NCBI GenBank assembly: GCA_937931765.1 | Contig: CALHAO010000175.1 | Span: forward strand, 1-7,435 | Direction: 5' to 3' | DNA: 7,435 nucleotides | From: an uncultured Thiotrichaceae bacterium | Lineage (GTDB): Bacteria; Pseudomonadota; Gammaproteobacteria; Thiotrichales; Thiotrichaceae | Part shown: one piece after another, positions 6,682 through 7,435 of the stretch | How positions within the stretch are numbered: position 1 is the stretch's first letter | Layout: every line of letters starts with the position of its first letter | Notes under the pieces: generated by a model | Told to the model about the DNA's origin: nothing | Database searches by the model: none | What the model saw: only the letters and a program-made list of their open reading frames with translations | Position numbers and translations under genes: made by a program

Positions 6682-6799
6682 GGGTGGCGGTCTACACCAG
6701 CTACATCCCGGCGCCCGAGTCTGCCGCTACTGCTGCTCCCTTCCGGGCCTGACAGGATTTACAGCATATCGTCGCGGGAGAACCAGCGCAGACCACCAT
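6682..6799 (-). ncRNA. ffs: Signal recognition particle RNA (4.5S type)
   Basis: This is the RNA scaffold of the bacterial SRP, bound by Ffh and used in co-translational membrane targeting. The minus strand carries the near-invariant blocks GGTTCTCCCGC, the domain IV core GGCCCGGAAGGGAGCAGC with its GGAA tetraloop at 6744-6741, and CGCCGGGATGTAGCTGG. The ends pair: TGGTGGTCT (6798-6790) with AGACCGCCA (6693-6685), 9 bp with one G-T wobble. Length of about 118 nt fits the short gammaproteobacterial form without an Alu domain. Exact ends are estimated from the terminal stem and the CCACCC 3' end. It lies between the rRNA operon terminator and dnaX on the same strand. Confidence 0.95.
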
Positions 6800-6810
6800 T
6801 GAAGAGAGGC

Positions 6811-6839
6811 ATTATGGACAAAAGCCACCGCCTGAACAA
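6811..6839 (-). promoter_or_regulatory. Predicted sigma70 promoter of the SRP RNA gene
   Basis: On the minus strand TTGTTC (6839-6834) and CATAAT (6816-6811) are separated by exactly 17 bp. A start 5-8 nt after the -10 would fall near 6804, a few bases before the SRP RNA terminal stem. It lies 33 bp past the rRNA operon terminator, so SRP RNA can be expressed independently of rRNA. The -35 matches only the TTG core. Confidence 0.6.
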
Positions 6840-6871
6840 GTACTCTTTGATAAAACTTTGGTACCTGTCAT

Positions 6872-6907
6872 AAAAAAAGCCCTGTCAGCGATAGCTAACA
6901 GGGCTTT
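6872..6907 (-). terminator. Rho-independent terminator of the rRNA operon
   Basis: On the minus strand AAAGCCCTGT (6907-6898) pairs with ACAGGGCTTT (6885-6876). The stem continues inward through TAGC/GCTG (one T-G wobble) to a TATC tetraloop, 14 bp in all. The descending arm runs into seven T residues (6878-6872). It is 40 bp past the 5S 3' end and before the SRP RNA promoter. It is the strongest terminator in the window. Confidence 0.92.
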
Positions 6908-6915
6908 AATACTAC

Positions 6916-6935
6916 GCATGTTACGTATAACATGC
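6916..6935 (-). repeat. Perfect hairpin between 5S rRNA and the operon terminator
   Basis: The arms GCATGTTA (6916-6923) and TAACATGC (6928-6935) pair perfectly over 8 bp with a 4-nt loop. It starts 12 bp past the 5S 3' end and ends 8 bp before the terminator stem. It has no U tract of its own, so a role in 5S 3' trailer processing or RNA stability is more likely than termination. Confidence 0.6.
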
Positions 6936-6947
6936 TGCTATATATAA

Positions 6948-7064
6948 GCCTGGCATTGACCTACTCTCACATGGGGAAACCCCACACTACCATCGGCGAT
7001 GCCACGTTTCACGACTGAGTTCGGGATGGGATCAGGTGGTTCCATGACTCTATGGATGCCAGAC
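6948..7064 (-). rRNA. rrf: 5S ribosomal RNA
   Basis: This is the large-subunit 5S rRNA. The minus strand begins GTCTGGCAT and ends ATGCCAGGC, which pair as helix I over 9 bp. Internal conserved blocks are CCACCTGATCCCAT, CCGAACTCAG, GTGAAACG, GCCGATGGTAGTGTGGGG and GAGAGTAGG, all in the expected order. The length of about 117 nt is typical. The ends are inferred from helix I. It is the last gene of the rRNA operon, with no tRNA gene between it and the terminator. Confidence 0.97.
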
Positions 7065-7083
7065 AATTTGTTAAGGTATGGGC

Positions 7084-7107
7084 AGTGCTTCAATTGCTTG
7101 AGGCACT
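7084..7107 (-). repeat. GNRA-capped hairpin in the 23S-5S spacer
   Basis: On the minus strand AGTGC and GCACT pair, followed after one C-A mismatch by TCAA and TTGA, closed by the tetraloop GCAA. It lies in the 156-bp 23S-5S spacer (7065-7220), 19 bp before the 5S 5' end. This is a plausible RNase-recognised precursor stem. The rest of the spacer is A/T-rich with no gene. Confidence 0.5.
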
Positions 7108-7220
7108 ACCGACCTAATTCGGAACGTAAAACAAGGTTAAGTCATTAAATCAATTAAACAGTCATTCTCTCGAATCGTTACCGCTTAATGTCAGGAACAA
7201 ACCAAACCATTAAGGGTTAT

Positions 7221-7435
<215 letters not shown>

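Noticed and set aside
6553..6873. Plus-strand 106-residue open frame across the dnaX 5' end and SRP RNA
   Set aside because: It runs antisense through the dnaX N-terminus, the SRP RNA and its promoter, and its translation has no recognisable domain.
7065..7220. tRNA gene in the 23S-5S spacer
   Set aside because: No cloverleaf, T-loop GGTTCGAATCC-type block or acceptor stem was found; only a short GNRA-capped hairpin is present.

Overview
The window reads as chromosomal housekeeping DNA of a gammaproteobacterium with moderate GC content. The evidence is an E. coli-like DnaX/EbfC/RecR trio, a short 4.5S-type SRP RNA and E. coli-like 5S and 23S rRNA. I cannot place it to genus. I see no mobile element, CRISPR array, tRNA gene or prophage.

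Layout: 1-99 is the C-terminal end of an unrecognised plus-strand gene. 100-375 is a regulatory gap with a hairpin, an inverted repeat, a sigma70-like promoter and a strong ribosome binding site. 376-3390 (plus) is a 1004-residue NAD-type glutamate dehydrogenase resembling the 115-kDa (fungal GDH2-like) class rather than the usual ~1600-residue bacterial enzyme. A symmetrical terminator hairpin (3404-3439) separates it from everything else, which is on the minus strand.

Read 5'->3' on the minus strand from the right edge: the 3' end of 23S rRNA, a spacer with a GNRA-capped hairpin, 5S rRNA, a second hairpin and a strong rho-independent terminator that closes the rRNA operon. Next comes SRP RNA (ffs) with its own promoter just beyond that terminator, then dnaX (clamp-loader tau/gamma), ebfC (ybaB), recR and a HIT-family hinT. 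The ffs-dnaX-ebfC-recR order is a known gammaproteobacterial arrangement that couples the replication clamp loader to recombinational repair genes. No intrinsic terminator lies between ffs and dnaX. recR and hinT overlap by one base.

Most notable point: dnaX is split by reading frame. The frame that starts at the canonical N-terminus runs through an A10 tract (5534-5543) and stops one codon later. This gives a 372-residue gamma-like protein that ends at the domain III boundary. The -1 frame is open from the A tract through a Pro-rich linker and the whole tau-specific C-terminal domain (to 4884). A 587-residue tau is therefore made only by a -1 frameshift or by slippage that adds an A. This is the reverse of E. 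coli, where the unshifted frame encodes tau. A 6-bp hairpin lies 4 nt upstream of the A tract. Either this is programmed recoding with inverted logic or the homopolymer length is a sequencing error; the sequence alone cannot decide.
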